Origin: Desulfomonilia bacterium
GTDB lineage: Bacteria > Desulfobacterota > Desulfomonilia > UBA1062
NCBI GenBank assembly: GCA_036567785.1
Contig: DATCTV010000043.1
Location: forward strand, 106,899 to 170,898
Reading direction: 5' to 3'
DNA: 64,000 nucleotides
Positions 1 to 10,261 of the stretch are shown in pieces (the first letter of the stretch is position 1; each line of letters starts with the position of its first letter). The translations under genes were made by a program, and so were the position numbers. The notes below the pieces were generated by a model that did not search any database, was not told the origin of the DNA, and was given only the letters and a program-made list of their open reading frames with translations.

Positions 1-1
1 C

Positions 2-1714
2 CTCTGCGGTGTCGGTGGCGTACAGGCGCAGACCGAGACAGTCTGGCATCAGGCGAGAAAATATGAGGTCCCCACACTGGCATTTATAAACAAACTCGAC
101 AGGCCGGGCGCCGATTACAGGTCTGTCCTCTCCCAGATAGAAAAACGCCTGGAGATAAAACCGGTCCCGGTACAGCTGCCCTATTATGATGGCGACTCCT
201 TCAGGGGCGTAATCGATCTCCTTCGGATGAAGCAGCTCGTCTGGAAAGATGATGATCAGGGCAGCGAGGTCATCGAAACGGATATTTCCGAAGATATTCT
301 GAGCGAAGCATCGGCGGCAAGGGACCACATGATGGAAACACTCGCTGAACTTGACGATTCTCTGATGGAATCATATCTTTCAGGGGATACAATCAGTGTA
401 AGAACCATAAAAGACGTCATGCGCAAAGCCACGATTGAAAACAGAATCCTGCCGGTGCTTTATGGAGCGGCACTAAGGAACAAGGGCATCCAGCCACTGG
501 TAGATGCAATAATAGACTACCTTCCCTCCCCCAATGATATAAGGCCGCCGCTCGGGCATGACAAAAAGACAGGTGAGATAATCACGATACCATCAGACCC
601 TCAAAGCCCGCTGGTTGCATATGCTTTCAAGGTATACATGGAGGAAGGCAGAAGGCTTGTTTACTTAAGACTTTATTCAGGCGAAATATATACGGGCGAT
701 GAGCTGTTCAATACCACGAGGGAAACCTCCGAGAAGGTCGCCCGGCTCTTCATGATGCATGCTCATCACAAGGAGAGGATCGAAAAAGCCGTGGCAGGTG
801 ATATCATTGCCGTTGCTGGCCTGAAAGACGCCGTAACCGGTGACACACTGACCATAGGCAATGAAACCCTTGTGCTTGAACCGATAGAAGTGCTCAAACC
901 CGTTATATCAATCGCCATTGAACCAAAAAGCGGAGGAGGAGAAGCCTACCAGAGACTGATGACAACCTCTTCAAAGCTCATGGATGAAGACCCGACGATT
1001 AAAGTCAGCGAAGATCCGGATACAGGCCAGGTAATCCTTGCAGGCATGGGCGAACTTCATCTTGAAATTGCCGTGGACAGGCTTAAAAACGCCTTTGGAA
1101 TCGATATAAATGTTGGGAACCCGCAGGTACTTTACTGCTCAAGTATAACAGGACAGGCCGATGGAGAATCGATGTTCAGCAAAAAACTGGGAGACACTCT
1201 CCATTCCGGTCATGTCACACTCCATGTCTCCCCTGCCAGAAGAGGTACGGGAAACACGTTTGATATTATTCCCGATATGAATGACCAGCTGAAATCTTCA
1301 ATCCTTCTCGGGCTTGAAGAGGGCTGTCTGGCCGATCCTGTTAACGGTTACAACATAGTTGATGTTGCAGTTCAGGTAAAAAAAGTTATTATAACAGATG
1401 AGACGACCGGACAGGGAATGAAGATAGCCTCGCAAATGGCTCTTCAGGAAGCGGTTAAAAATGCAGGTATCCTTGTCCTTGAACCGGTTATGGATATCGA
1501 GGTTATGGTTCCTGAGGAATATGTCGGAGATGTTGTGGGAGACTTGAGCTCTCGCAGAGCGAACATCGAGGGAGTTGTAATAAAAGGTAAATATCATTGC
1601 ATAAAGGCATATGTTCCATTATCAAGGACAGTCGGATACTCCACTCAGTTGAGATCCATGAGCAGAGGAAGGGGCAGCTATAATATGAAATTCTTCCGTT
1701 ATGACAATTTGTGA
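2..1714 (+). CDS. fusA: Elongation factor G, 3' part (5' end outside window)
   Basis: Ribosomal translocase GTPase, or a paralogue of it. The reading frame is open from base 2, so the first Met at 227 is internal; the visible part is about 570 residues. The G4 motif NKLD lies in FINKLDRPGAD near base 90, followed by the G' insertion, domain II, domain III (GEAYQRLMTTSSKL, then GMGELHLEI), and domains IV and V ending in GRGSYNMKFFRYDNL. The upstream P-loop is not in the window. The LCGVGG stretch where canonical EF-G has DAVAGV, and the generally divergent sequence, suggest an EF-G2-like paralogue, but this cannot be settled here. The stop is 8 bases before the gspC start, so co-transcription is likely. 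Confidence 0.93.
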   Translation, partial: LCGVGGVQAQTETVWHQARKYEVPTLAFINKLDRPGADYRSVLSQIEKRLEIKPVPVQLPYYDGDSFRGVIDLLRMKQLVWKDDDQGSEVIETDISEDILSEASAARDHMMETLAELDDSLMESYLSGDTISVRTIKDVMRKATIENRILPVLYGAALRNKGIQPLVDAIIDYLPSPNDIRPPLGHDKKTGEIITIPSDPQSPLVAYAFKVYMEEGRRLVYLRLYSGEIYTGDELFNTTRETSEKVARLFMMHAHHKERIEKAVAGDIIAVAGLKDAVTGDTLTIGNETLVLEPIEVLKPVISIAIEPKSGGGEAYQRLMTTSSKLMDEDPTIKVSEDPDTGQVILAGMGELHLEIAVDRLKNAFGIDINVGNPQVLYCSSITGQADGESMFSKKLGDTLHSGHVTLHVSPARRGTGNTFDIIPDMNDQLKSSILLGLEEGCLADPVNGYNIVDVAVQVKKVIITDETTGQGMKIASQMALQEAVKNAGILVLEPVMDIEVMVPEEYVGDVVGDLSSRRANIEGVVIKGKYHCIKAYVPLSRTVGYSTQLRSMSRGRGSYNMKFFRYDNL

Positions 1715-1722
1715 GGTCAGGT

Positions 1723-2556
1723 ATGCTTAATCGCTACAAATGGGTTATACCTGTTGTATTCATAACTCTTTTTGCCTGGGTTATCGTAGGAATAATCATG
1801 AGTGTCAGCGGACGGCTTCTGTTCGTAATGCCCGGTCCGCCCAAGCACAGTGAAGTAATCGTAAAAACACCGAAAAGACAGCCTGCACCACTTTCATCCT
1901 ATGACATCATAAAAGAAAGAAAGCTGCTCGGTTCAATCTCCGCAACTCCGCAAGGAGCCCTTACAGGTGATGACAGAGACCGTCCGATCGCCGCACTGGG
2001 ACTTTTATTGAAAGGCACCATCGCCGGATCGGAACTTTACAGCAGGGCTATTATTGAAGACAAGGGCAAACAGCAGATATATAAAATAGGTGATTCGGTA
2101 TCGGGAGCAAGCATCATCGGAATCTTCAGAAACAAGGTAATCCTTATGTTGAACGGCCAGGAACAGATGCTCGTCCCGGAGGAGAAAACAGATAAGAAAG
2201 GCCAGAGAGGCGGCCCTGCATCAGGTCCGGCAATATCAATACCCAGCATGGCAGATGGCGGAGATATGTCGGCAGTCATGCAGAATATGGAACAGCTCCT
2301 TGGAAATGCACGGGTTGTCCCCTATTACAAAGGAGGGGAACCTTATGGTTTCAGGGTAACCAACGTTGAGAACAATTCACCGCTCTTCGGCCTTGGCGTA
2401 CGTTCGGGAGATGTAATTAAATCGGTTAACGGAACACCCGTGAAATCATCTGAAGACGCAATGAAGTTATACCAGAACATGCAGAATGTATCCTCGGCAA
2501 ACATCGAGCTTGAACGCCATGGTGTGACAACTTCCGTTAACATACCTTTGAAATAA
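1723..2556 (+). CDS. gspC: Type II secretion inner-membrane protein GspC
   Basis: Links the outer-membrane secretin to the inner-membrane platform. The protein has a short cytoplasmic N-terminus, one hydrophobic segment (about residues 6-28), an HR domain (about 55-150) and a C-terminal PDZ domain (about 190-277, with SGDVIKSVNG). The ATG at 1723 was chosen because GAGG precedes it by 6 bases. An in-frame GTG at 1711, overlapping the fusA stop, is possible but has no ribosome-binding site. Length 277 aa is usual for GspC. The secretin, the ExeA/GspB pair and GspE follow on the same strand. Confidence 0.85.
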   Translation: MLNRYKWVIPVVFITLFAWVIVGIIMSVSGRLLFVMPGPPKHSEVIVKTPKRQPAPLSSYDIIKERKLLGSISATPQGALTGDDRDRPIAALGLLLKGTIAGSELYSRAIIEDKGKQQIYKIGDSVSGASIIGIFRNKVILMLNGQEQMLVPEEKTDKKGQRGGPASGPAISIPSMADGGDMSAVMQNMEQLLGNARVVPYYKGGEPYGFRVTNVENNSPLFGLGVRSGDVIKSVNGTPVKSSEDAMKLYQNMQNVSSANIELERHGVTTSVNIPLK

Positions 2557-2612
2557 CTGTTCATATTCCAGGAGATATCGGGATTATAAAAAAAATATCG
2601 GGGCAATGGTAA

Positions 2613-4115
2613 ATGTTTGAGAAATATTTCGGCCTTACTGAAAATCCTTTCAATCTTACACCTGACCCCAAATATCTCTTTTTTTCAAAAGTCCATAAAG
2701 AAGCACTTTCCCATCTGAAATACGGTATCGATGAAAAAAAAGGCTTCGTTCTGATTACCGGTGAAATCGGCGCGGGCAAAACCACACTTTGCCGGGTTCT
2801 GCTGACAACATTGCCGGATACCATAAAAACCGCCCTGATACTGAATCCCACACTGTCCGATATTGAACTTCTGCAGACGATAAACCAGGAATTCGGCATC
2901 AGCTCGACAAGTTCTTCAAAAAAGGCTCTGCTTGACGAATTGTATGGTTTTCTCCTTGATGTCAGGGCAGACAACAAAAACGCGGTGCTGATAATTGATG
3001 AATGTCAGAATCTTTCCACTGATGTGCTCGAACAGATCAGAATGCTTTCAAATCTTGAGACAGAGAAGGAGAAGCTTCTCCAGATAGTCCTCATAGGACA
3101 GCCTGAACTGAAATCAATGCTGTCAACCCCGAGCTTGAAACAGATAAACGACCGCATCACTGTAAGATACCACATGGGACTTCTTAATAAACCTGATACA
3201 AGAGATTATATCAGACACAGACTTATAATATCAGGCTCTCATGGCGATATAAAATTCTCCAGGGCCGCGCTGAACAGGATCTACAAATTTTCATCAGGGC
3301 TTCCAAGAAGAATCAATTCGGCATGCGAGCGTTCGCTTCTCATCGCATTTACAAAAGGGACAAGTTCAATAACCGGTCCCATTGCCCGTCAGGCAATCGG
3401 AGAGATTACAGGAGAGAGTACAGGAGCTGCATATTTCAGAAAGGCCCTTGCCGTTGCTGCGGTACTCGCAATTATTGCCGGTGTGATGTTCTTCTGGAAG
3501 CCTTTGCTGTCTCTTATCGACGAAAAAACCGGCATGGCGAAACCAAATGAAGAAATATCCCTGACCCGGCAGCCCGATGTAAGGACTCCTGGCCCTCCGG
3601 CTTACGACTGGATCATGAAGGATTATAAAACTGCGATAAACTCCCTTGAACAGCTCCCGGAAAACGCCGGGGCAATTTCTGTTCTGAACCTTCATCCGCC
3701 CTTTGATTTTCTCAAGAGCATCTCGAAACCTTTTGCCGCTTCAGTATGGGGGGGCTATGTCATTGCAGAACGTATCGATAATAATACTGCCGAGCTGATA
3801 AAAGCGGACGGAAGCAGGATAAATATCCCCTTAAAAAACTTTTCAGATATATATCAGGGCCATGCGTTTATGATATACAAGAAAAATCCCTCAGGAAATA
3901 TTTTCGGTAAATCATCAAAAGGGAACGGTGTTAAAAAAGTACAGGAAAAACTTAAAGAACTGGGATATCTATCTAACGACCCGAATGGTGTTTACGATAA
4001 TGAAACTTATGAGGGCATAAAAAAACTGCAGGGAAAATGCGGTCTGACAGAGGACGGTATTGCCGGCACCGAGACATTGACCCTGATTGATATGCTCAAA
4101 GGTGAAAAGATATGA
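2613..4115 (+). CDS. gspA: ExeA/GspA-type AAA ATPase with peptidoglycan-binding domain
   Basis: In species with ExeAB this ATPase helps insert the secretin through peptidoglycan. Seen here: an N-terminal AAA module with Walker A GEIGAGKTT (about residue 50) and Walker B LIIDECQ (about 127). One transmembrane segment lies near residues 272-292 (AVAAVLAIIAGVMFFW). A periplasmic region follows, ending in a PG_binding_1 repeat (about 437-495). At 500 aa it has the length expected of ExeA. Its last four bases overlap the start of the next gene (ATGA), which suggests translational coupling with the GspB-like partner. Confidence 0.88.
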   Translation: MFEKYFGLTENPFNLTPDPKYLFFSKVHKEALSHLKYGIDEKKGFVLITGEIGAGKTTLCRVLLTTLPDTIKTALILNPTLSDIELLQTINQEFGISSTSSSKKALLDELYGFLLDVRADNKNAVLIIDECQNLSTDVLEQIRMLSNLETEKEKLLQIVLIGQPELKSMLSTPSLKQINDRITVRYHMGLLNKPDTRDYIRHRLIISGSHGDIKFSRAALNRIYKFSSGLPRRINSACERSLLIAFTKGTSSITGPIARQAIGEITGESTGAAYFRKALAVAAVLAIIAGVMFFWKPLLSLIDEKTGMAKPNEEISLTRQPDVRTPGPPAYDWIMKDYKTAINSLEQLPENAGAISVLNLHPPFDFLKSISKPFAASVWGGYVIAERIDNNTAELIKADGSRINIPLKNFSDIYQGHAFMIYKKNPSGNIFGKSSKGNGVKKVQEKLKELGYLSNDPNGVYDNETYEGIKKLQGKCGLTEDGIAGTETLTLIDMLKGEKI

Positions 4116-4810
4116 GTTCCATATATGAAGCCCTGAAACGGGTTCAAAACGAAGATAACAGCACATTGCCCCTGACCGACAAACCGAAGGGCTGGAACAC
4201 CCCGAAGAACTGGGCGATTATTATCGTTGCGGTAACTCTCAGTTCGCTGGTTACCATGGGTATATATTCTTATGTCTCGACAAATCTCTTAAATAAGAAC
4301 ATCCAGAGCAGACTCAAGAACAATCATTCACAGGCACCGTTAAAACCCGAAACCATTCAGAAAAAAGAGGCCCCGGCGGCTCAAATAATACATAAGGCTG
4401 AAGCAGCAGTTCAGGACCCCCTGGCAAGTGCTCCTGACAAAAGCAGAGATGAATATATACAAACTGCAAATCAAAGTTTTGAAAAAGGTGACCTCGATAA
4501 AGCAATTTCCATTTACAAGGAAGCTCTGGGTGTTTATAAAAATGATGCGGGTCTGATAAACAACCTTGGAGCAGTCTTGTTGGCAAAGTCCGATTATGAC
4601 AGTGCAATAAAGTATTTTAAAATTGCAATTCAGTGCTCGAAAGGTAATGTTGAACCGGTATATAATCTCGCCTGCGCCTATGCAAAAAAAGGAGACAGTA
4701 CCTCTGCCTTGAAAGAGCTTAGAAAGGCGCTTGAGATGAACAGGAAGGATGTCAGAAAATGGGCAAAGGATGATCCTGATCTCAAAAGTCTCAAAGGTAA
4801 ATGGGACTAG
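4112..4810 (+). CDS. GspB-like membrane protein with TPR repeats
   Basis: A 232-aa protein starting MSSIYEALKRVQ, a cytoplasmic start motif shared with GspB/ExeB-type proteins. A single transmembrane segment lies at about residues 34-54 (WAIIIVAVTLSSLVTMGIY). A Lys/Pro/Ala-rich linker leads to three TPR units (about 110-215). Known GspB proteins carry a different periplasmic domain, so the TPR C-terminus is atypical. The position directly after exeA, with an ATGA overlap, supports a role in ExeA-assisted secretin assembly. The function is inferred from context and the N-terminus. Confidence 0.65.
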   Translation: MSSIYEALKRVQNEDNSTLPLTDKPKGWNTPKNWAIIIVAVTLSSLVTMGIYSYVSTNLLNKNIQSRLKNNHSQAPLKPETIQKKEAPAAQIIHKAEAAVQDPLASAPDKSRDEYIQTANQSFEKGDLDKAISIYKEALGVYKNDAGLINNLGAVLLAKSDYDSAIKYFKIAIQCSKGNVEPVYNLACAYAKKGDSTSALKELRKALEMNRKDVRKWAKDDPDLKSLKGKWD

Positions 4811-4837
4811 AGTGATGATAATCGTTAAGGGGGAGAA

Positions 4838-7087
4838 ATGAAAACTGTACGATTTTTGGTGATACTGATTATGATTACACTGTTTTCGATAGGCAGTACA
4901 TATGCCGCGAGAATGGTGGATAAAAACTCGACAGTTTCAACAGCACCAGTCGATGTCAAACAACAGGGGAAAGCCGTACAAAAAGAAACAACGAATACAC
5001 CCGATGAAGAGGTTTTATCAGCCAAGGACTTCAGTTCTTCCGCTTCCGACACGAACAAATCTGAAGCCAGGAAAGGCACAAAGAATACAAAGGGCAAAAC
5101 ACAGTATGTAACAATGGATTTTGACGGCATGGATATCAGCATGCTGGTGAAATTCATTGCCGATATCACCAAGAAAAACTTCATCATCGATAACAATGTG
5201 ACAGGAAAGGTCAGTGTCGTTTCCCCCCGCAAAATGACAATTGACGAGGCCTATAAAGTCTTCGAGAGCATCCTGGAGGTAAACGGATATACGACTGTCA
5301 AAACCGGCAATATAATAAAGGTGGTGAAATCAGCGGACGCAGTCACCAAAGGAATTGAAACGCAGACTTCAATATCGACATCTGTCCAGGACAAGCTGGT
5401 TACACAGATCATACAATTGAAGTATGCCGATGCCGAAGACATTAAAAATCTCATTACTCCCCTTATTTCAAAAAGCAGTTCGCAGATAATGTCATATCCA
5501 CAGAGCAATATCCTCATAGTTACCGATACCATCTCAAATTTAAAGAAAATCATGGAAATATTGAAGGTGATCGATGTCAAAGGAAATGCTCAGGATGTCA
5601 AGATACTTCGTCTTGAGCATGCCTCTGCAACCGACCTTTCAAACAAACTGAACCAGATACTGTCAGGTTCCGCCGTTGATCCCAGCACAAGGGCGATATC
5701 AAAACGCATGCCCGGGGCAACTTCATCGAAAGAACCTGCAAAGATCCTACCTTACGAGAGGACAAATTCATTAATAGTTGTAGCAAATGCACAGGACATG
5801 AAAGACATTTCAGCACTGATCACAGAGCTGGATATCCCTACACCAAGCGGAAAAGAAGATATCCATGTCTATTATCTGCAGAATGCGACCGCTGAGGATG
5901 TGGCAAAGGTATTAAGCGGAATGCCTTCCATTACAAGCCCCGACGCTTCAGCAAAGGCCGGCTCCAACGTCCAGCAAAATATTGCCATGTCGAGCACATC
6001 TAGTCAGCAGCAGAATTTCAAGATTTCTCCCGACAAATCGACCAACTCCCTTATCATATTTGCCGATCCCTACACCTATGAAAACATTGTTGAAACAATC
6101 CGTTATCTTGATATTCCCCGCAAACAGGTATTCGTCGAAGCATTCATCATGGAAGTCAATACCAACTACGATTTCGAGATCGGTGTTCAGTGGTCTTTCT
6201 TTAATTCCTTTAAATATGACAGCGGCAAAAAAACAGGGGGATGGTTTGCCAGGACAGGTGACACATCGATAGCATCATTAAGTGACCTGCCGGCAGGACC
6301 GCTTCTCGGTGTTATCGGTCAGGCGATCACAATAAACAAGGGCGATACGTCGATAACACTGCCCAACATGGCCTCATTCATAAATGCCGTAAGCAGTGAT
6401 AAGGACATACACATAATTTCCAAACCGCAGATAATCACTATGGACAACAAACAGGCCGAAATAAAAGTCGGCAAGAATGTTCCCTATATTACAAGAGAAG
6501 ATACAGACTCTACAAATATCAACAGAACGGTCAGGACATACGACTATCGCGATGTCGGTGTGACACTGAAAATCACACCGCAGATAAACCAGGAAGGCGG
6601 CGTCAGAATGGATATATTCCAGGAGATAACAACACTTGTCCCTGGCACCGGCGAAGATAAATATGCTCCCACAACATTCAAACGTTCAGCCACAACTACA
6701 GTATCGGTTAAAGACAGCGAGACAATGGTTATAGGGGGGCTTATAGGAGACAGCCTGACAGTCGGTAACGCCAAGGTTCCCATGCTCGCCGATATTCCTC
6801 TGATCGGTTATCTGTTCAAAACAGTCAACCGCTCACGTGAAAAAACAAACCTTTATATTTTTATAACGCCAAGGGTAGTTGACACCATCGAAAAGTCGGA
6901 TGACCTCTATAACAAGAAATACGGCGAAGTAAAGGCTGTTGAGACCAAACTGAGGCAACAATCACCTGACATGTCCAAGACCGAGGAAGCCCCACCCATA
7001 CCAAAAAATCCTGAATCAAAGGAACAGGCCGCTCCTCAGGTAAACGTGAAAGAACCGGATGTTAAGATAGAGCAGAAAAGCAATTGA
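4838..7087 (+). CDS. gspD: Type II secretion system secretin GspD
   Basis: Outer-membrane channel of the type II secretion system. It has a signal peptide (first about 23 residues, ending STYA before ARMVDK) without a lipobox. N0 and N1-N3 ring domains cover about residues 90-430, with Ser/Gln/Thr-rich linkers inside N3. The secretin domain occupies about 440-690, with the signature VPMLADIPLIGYLF. A charged Pro-rich tail follows. Length 749 aa is typical of the family. GGGGGAG precedes the ATG. gspE follows 37 bases after the stop. Confidence 0.93.
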   Translation: MKTVRFLVILIMITLFSIGSTYAARMVDKNSTVSTAPVDVKQQGKAVQKETTNTPDEEVLSAKDFSSSASDTNKSEARKGTKNTKGKTQYVTMDFDGMDISMLVKFIADITKKNFIIDNNVTGKVSVVSPRKMTIDEAYKVFESILEVNGYTTVKTGNIIKVVKSADAVTKGIETQTSISTSVQDKLVTQIIQLKYADAEDIKNLITPLISKSSSQIMSYPQSNILIVTDTISNLKKIMEILKVIDVKGNAQDVKILRLEHASATDLSNKLNQILSGSAVDPSTRAISKRMPGATSSKEPAKILPYERTNSLIVVANAQDMKDISALITELDIPTPSGKEDIHVYYLQNATAEDVAKVLSGMPSITSPDASAKAGSNVQQNIAMSSTSSQQQNFKISPDKSTNSLIIFADPYTYENIVETIRYLDIPRKQVFVEAFIMEVNTNYDFEIGVQWSFFNSFKYDSGKKTGGWFARTGDTSIASLSDLPAGPLLGVIGQAITINKGDTSITLPNMASFINAVSSDKDIHIISKPQIITMDNKQAEIKVGKNVPYITREDTDSTNINRTVRTYDYRDVGVTLKITPQINQEGGVRMDIFQEITTLVPGTGEDKYAPTTFKRSATTTVSVKDSETMVIGGLIGDSLTVGNAKVPMLADIPLIGYLFKTVNRSREKTNLYIFITPRVVDTIEKSDDLYNKKYGEVKAVETKLRQQSPDMSKTEEAPPIPKNPESKEQAAPQVNVKEPDVKIEQKSN

Positions 7088-7124
7088 TATGCTTAACAGG
7101 CATGATGACAAGGGGTGAATCTTA

Positions 7125-8825
7125 ATGAGAATACCAAGCCTTGAGCAGGTAGTTATCTCGCAGAATCTTGCAAATGAAGAAGCACTTCAGAAGGCGCTGC
7201 TGGCTCAGAAACAGAAGGGCGGCTCTCTAAAGGACGCGCTTGTCGATTCAGGCGCTGTCAATGATGTCGAACTGCTCAAAGCCATATCCAAAGCATGGGG
7301 GATCGAATTCATGCACATGCTCGGTGACCTTGAGGTTGACCCTGCAATACTTGACAAACTGCCGGTCACTTTTCTCAGACGCTATAATATGGTGCCTTTC
7401 AAATGGCAGGGGGATACGCTGATAGTTGCAGTGAATGACCCCATGGATCAGGACCCATTCTTTGACATAGGCAAGGAAATGTCTGCCAGAGATATAAAGC
7501 GCATCCTGGCAACGAAGCAGGAGATCCATTCAGCCATAAACCGGCTCAATGACATGAAAAACGAAAGCGCTCAGGATATCGTCGAGGATATCCGGGAAGA
7601 AGAGGAAGAGGATCTCCTGACAGATATAGAAAATATCCAGGATATAAGCGTCATGGAAAGCGACGCCCCGATAATCAAGCTGGTGAACAGACTCATGATG
7701 CAGGCCTTCCGGGAAAGGGCATCGGATATTCACGTCGAACCTTATCAGTCCGAGGTCAGGATACGATTCAGAGTCGACGGAATCCTGCATGATGTATTGA
7801 GCCTCCCCAAACGCATCCAGTCGGCAGTCATTTCACGAATAAAGGTCATGGCGAATCTGAACATTGCAGAAAAACGCCTGCCACAGGATGGAAGAATAGG
7901 AATCAAGCTTGGAGACCATTCCGTTGACCTGCGTGTCTCTACGGTCCCGACGGCAAACGGCGAACGGGTTGTAATGAGAATCCTGGACAAGTCCTCGGTG
8001 CTCTATGGACTTGAAGAACTTGGCTTCTATCCTGATGACATGGAAATTGTGAACATGCTGCTCAAGCAGGAACATGGCATTGTCCTTGTAACCGGCCCTA
8101 CAGGTTCCGGCAAGACCACATCACTGTATTCAATGCTAAGCAAAATCAACTCTCCGGAGAAGAATATCCTGACAATTGAGGACCCGATTGAATATCAGCT
8201 GAAGGGTATCGGACAGATACCGGTCAATACTAAAGTAGGCGTCACATTCGCTTCCGGGCTCAGGTCAATAGTCCGCCAGGACCCGGACATAATCCTGGTC
8301 GGTGAAATCCGAGACCTGGAGACCGCCGAAATCGCCATTCAGGCCGCACTGACAGGACATCTTGTCTTCTCAACTCTGCATACAAACGATTCCGCAACTG
8401 CTATTACACGCCTCATAGACATGGGCATTGAACCTTTTCTTGTTACCTCATCCGTTAATGCAATCGTCGCACAAAGGCTTTGCAGAAAGATATGCACCGA
8501 TTGCCGCCAGCCCTATTACCCGGAAAGCGAGAGCCTCCTGGAAATCGGGCTTGTCAGAGAAAAACTGCTCTCTGAAGGCCACTTGTACAGGGGTGCCGGC
8601 TGTATGGAATGCCTCAATACAGGCTATAAAGGCAGGATCGGCATTTATGAAATCCTTGTGATGAGCGATTCGATGAAATCAACAGTCCTGAAGACATCCG
8701 ATGCGAATGATATTAAAAAACAGGCAATTGAAGAAGGGCTTCATACGCTGAGAGAAGACGGTGCAAGAAAGGTGAGTGACGGCGTCACCACTATAGAAGA
8801 AGTCATAAGGGTCACTCAGCAATAA
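7125..8825 (+). CDS. gspE: Type II secretion ATPase GspE
   Basis: Cytoplasmic hexameric ATPase that powers pseudopilus assembly. Domain order: an N-terminal MshEN-like region (1-150), a linker, then a RecA-like core. The core has Walker A GPTGSGKTT (about residue 324), an Asp box, Walker B ILVGEIRD (about 389) and a His box. A four-cysteine zinc motif (CRKICTDC, then CMEC) lies near residues 450-495. Length 566 aa. The stop codon shares one base with the radA start (TAATG). No gspF or pseudopilin gene follows, so the rest of the system must lie elsewhere. Confidence 0.93.
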   Translation: MRIPSLEQVVISQNLANEEALQKALLAQKQKGGSLKDALVDSGAVNDVELLKAISKAWGIEFMHMLGDLEVDPAILDKLPVTFLRRYNMVPFKWQGDTLIVAVNDPMDQDPFFDIGKEMSARDIKRILATKQEIHSAINRLNDMKNESAQDIVEDIREEEEEDLLTDIENIQDISVMESDAPIIKLVNRLMMQAFRERASDIHVEPYQSEVRIRFRVDGILHDVLSLPKRIQSAVISRIKVMANLNIAEKRLPQDGRIGIKLGDHSVDLRVSTVPTANGERVVMRILDKSSVLYGLEELGFYPDDMEIVNMLLKQEHGIVLVTGPTGSGKTTSLYSMLSKINSPEKNILTIEDPIEYQLKGIGQIPVNTKVGVTFASGLRSIVRQDPDIILVGEIRDLETAEIAIQAALTGHLVFSTLHTNDSATAITRLIDMGIEPFLVTSSVNAIVAQRLCRKICTDCRQPYYPESESLLEIGLVREKLLSEGHLYRGAGCMECLNTGYKGRIGIYEILVMSDSMKSTVLKTSDANDIKKQAIEEGLHTLREDGARKVSDGVTTIEEVIRVTQQ

Positions 8826-10183
8826 TGGCAAAAGCCAGACAGCTCTTCAGGTGTTCATCATGTGGAGGCACATCTGACAGATGGTCGGGCAAATGCAGCC
8901 AGTGTTCGGAATGGAATACACTGGAAGAGATCTTCGTTGAATCAGGTACCATCAATTCAAGTCCGCCAAGGGATACCGTACCGCTGCCCTTTGATGACAT
9001 TACAGGCCAATCCCTTATGCGCCTGCCAACAGGTATTCCGGAACTGGACAGGGTTCTCGGTTCGGGTATTGTCGACGGCTCACTGGTGCTGATCGGCGGG
9101 GACCCAGGAATAGGCAAATCCACATTAATGCTGCAAATGGCGCATCATCTTTCATCTTCCAGAAAAGTGCTCTATGTCAGCGGGGAAGAATCGGCTGTCC
9201 AGTTGAAAATCCGGGGAGAAAGGCTTGGCGTGAAAGGCAGGTCCCTCCTTATCTATGCTGAAATCATGATGGAAAAGATAGCGGAACAGATCAAGGCCGT
9301 TTCCCCGGATATTATCATAATAGATTCCATACAATCCGTGTTTTCATCAAAAATCGAAGCAGCCCCCGGTAGTGTGGCGCAGATCAGGCATTGTGCGGGT
9401 ATACTCATGGGTATCGCCAAGGCTACAGGAATTCCGGTTTTTGTGATAGGACACGTAACAAAGGACGGCTGGATAGCAGGCCCAAAAATGCTTGAGCACC
9501 TCGTGGACACAGTCCTTTATTTTGAAGGCGACTCCACCGGTGCATACAGGGTTCTCAGGGCGGTAAAAAACAGGTTCGGCCCTTCCGGCGAAATCGGCAT
9601 TTTTGAAATGAAGGAAACAGGTCTCGCCAGTATAAGCAACCCTTCAGGAATCTTCATGGGCCTGGGCGGCAGACTATCCGGCAGTTCAGTCATGCCTGCA
9701 ATTGAAGGCAGCAGGGTTTTTCTGGTGGAGATCCAGTCCCTTGTTAGCAAAACCACATTTTCAATGCCTAAACGGATTTCAATCGGCATCGATCCGTCAC
9801 GGGTATCCGTCCTGCTGGCTGTTCTGGAAAAAAGAAGCGGCATGTTCATCTCCGGCTCTGATGTCGTAGTTAATGTTACATCAGGAATAAAGGTAATGGA
9901 ACCCGCAGCCGATCTTGCTGTTGTAATGGCTGTAGCTTCAAGCTCACTCGACAAGCCTCTGCCTCAAGGATTCATCTGTCTGGGTGAAATAGGACTCAGC
10001 GGAGAGATCCGACCGGTCAGTCAGATAGAAATAAGGATGAAGGAAGCAAAAAGACTTGGTTTTACAAGAGCGCTTATTCCAAAGGCAAATTCCGAATCGA
10101 TAATAAAATCCAGAGGAATTGAGATCACAGCTTTATCCCATCTGAGCGAGGCGATATCGGTTATCAGAAAAGTTTCCAATTGA
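8825..10183 (+). CDS. radA: DNA repair protein RadA
   Basis: RecA-like ATPase and DnaB-type helicase acting on branched DNA during recombination. It has an N-terminal C4 zinc finger (CSSCGG then CSQC), Walker A GDPGIGKST near residue 97, the RadA-specific KNRFG motif near 242, and a C-terminal Lon-protease-like domain (about 290-450). Length 452 aa is standard. It starts one base inside the gspE stop, so it is probably translated with the secretion operon, although its function is unrelated. Confidence 0.95.
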   Translation: MAKARQLFRCSSCGGTSDRWSGKCSQCSEWNTLEEIFVESGTINSSPPRDTVPLPFDDITGQSLMRLPTGIPELDRVLGSGIVDGSLVLIGGDPGIGKSTLMLQMAHHLSSSRKVLYVSGEESAVQLKIRGERLGVKGRSLLIYAEIMMEKIAEQIKAVSPDIIIIDSIQSVFSSKIEAAPGSVAQIRHCAGILMGIAKATGIPVFVIGHVTKDGWIAGPKMLEHLVDTVLYFEGDSTGAYRVLRAVKNRFGPSGEIGIFEMKETGLASISNPSGIFMGLGGRLSGSSVMPAIEGSRVFLVEIQSLVSKTTFSMPKRISIGIDPSRVSVLLAVLEKRSGMFISGSDVVVNVTSGIKVMEPAADLAVVMAVASSSLDKPLPQGFICLGEIGLSGEIRPVSQIEIRMKEAKRLGFTRALIPKANSESIIKSRGIEITALSHLSEAISVIRKVSN

Positions 10184-10261
10184 TTATGTATTCTTATAAA
10201 TGAAATTATTATTAAATTTCTCTGCATAATCAGCCGATATAGATATGAGGAGAAACAATCC

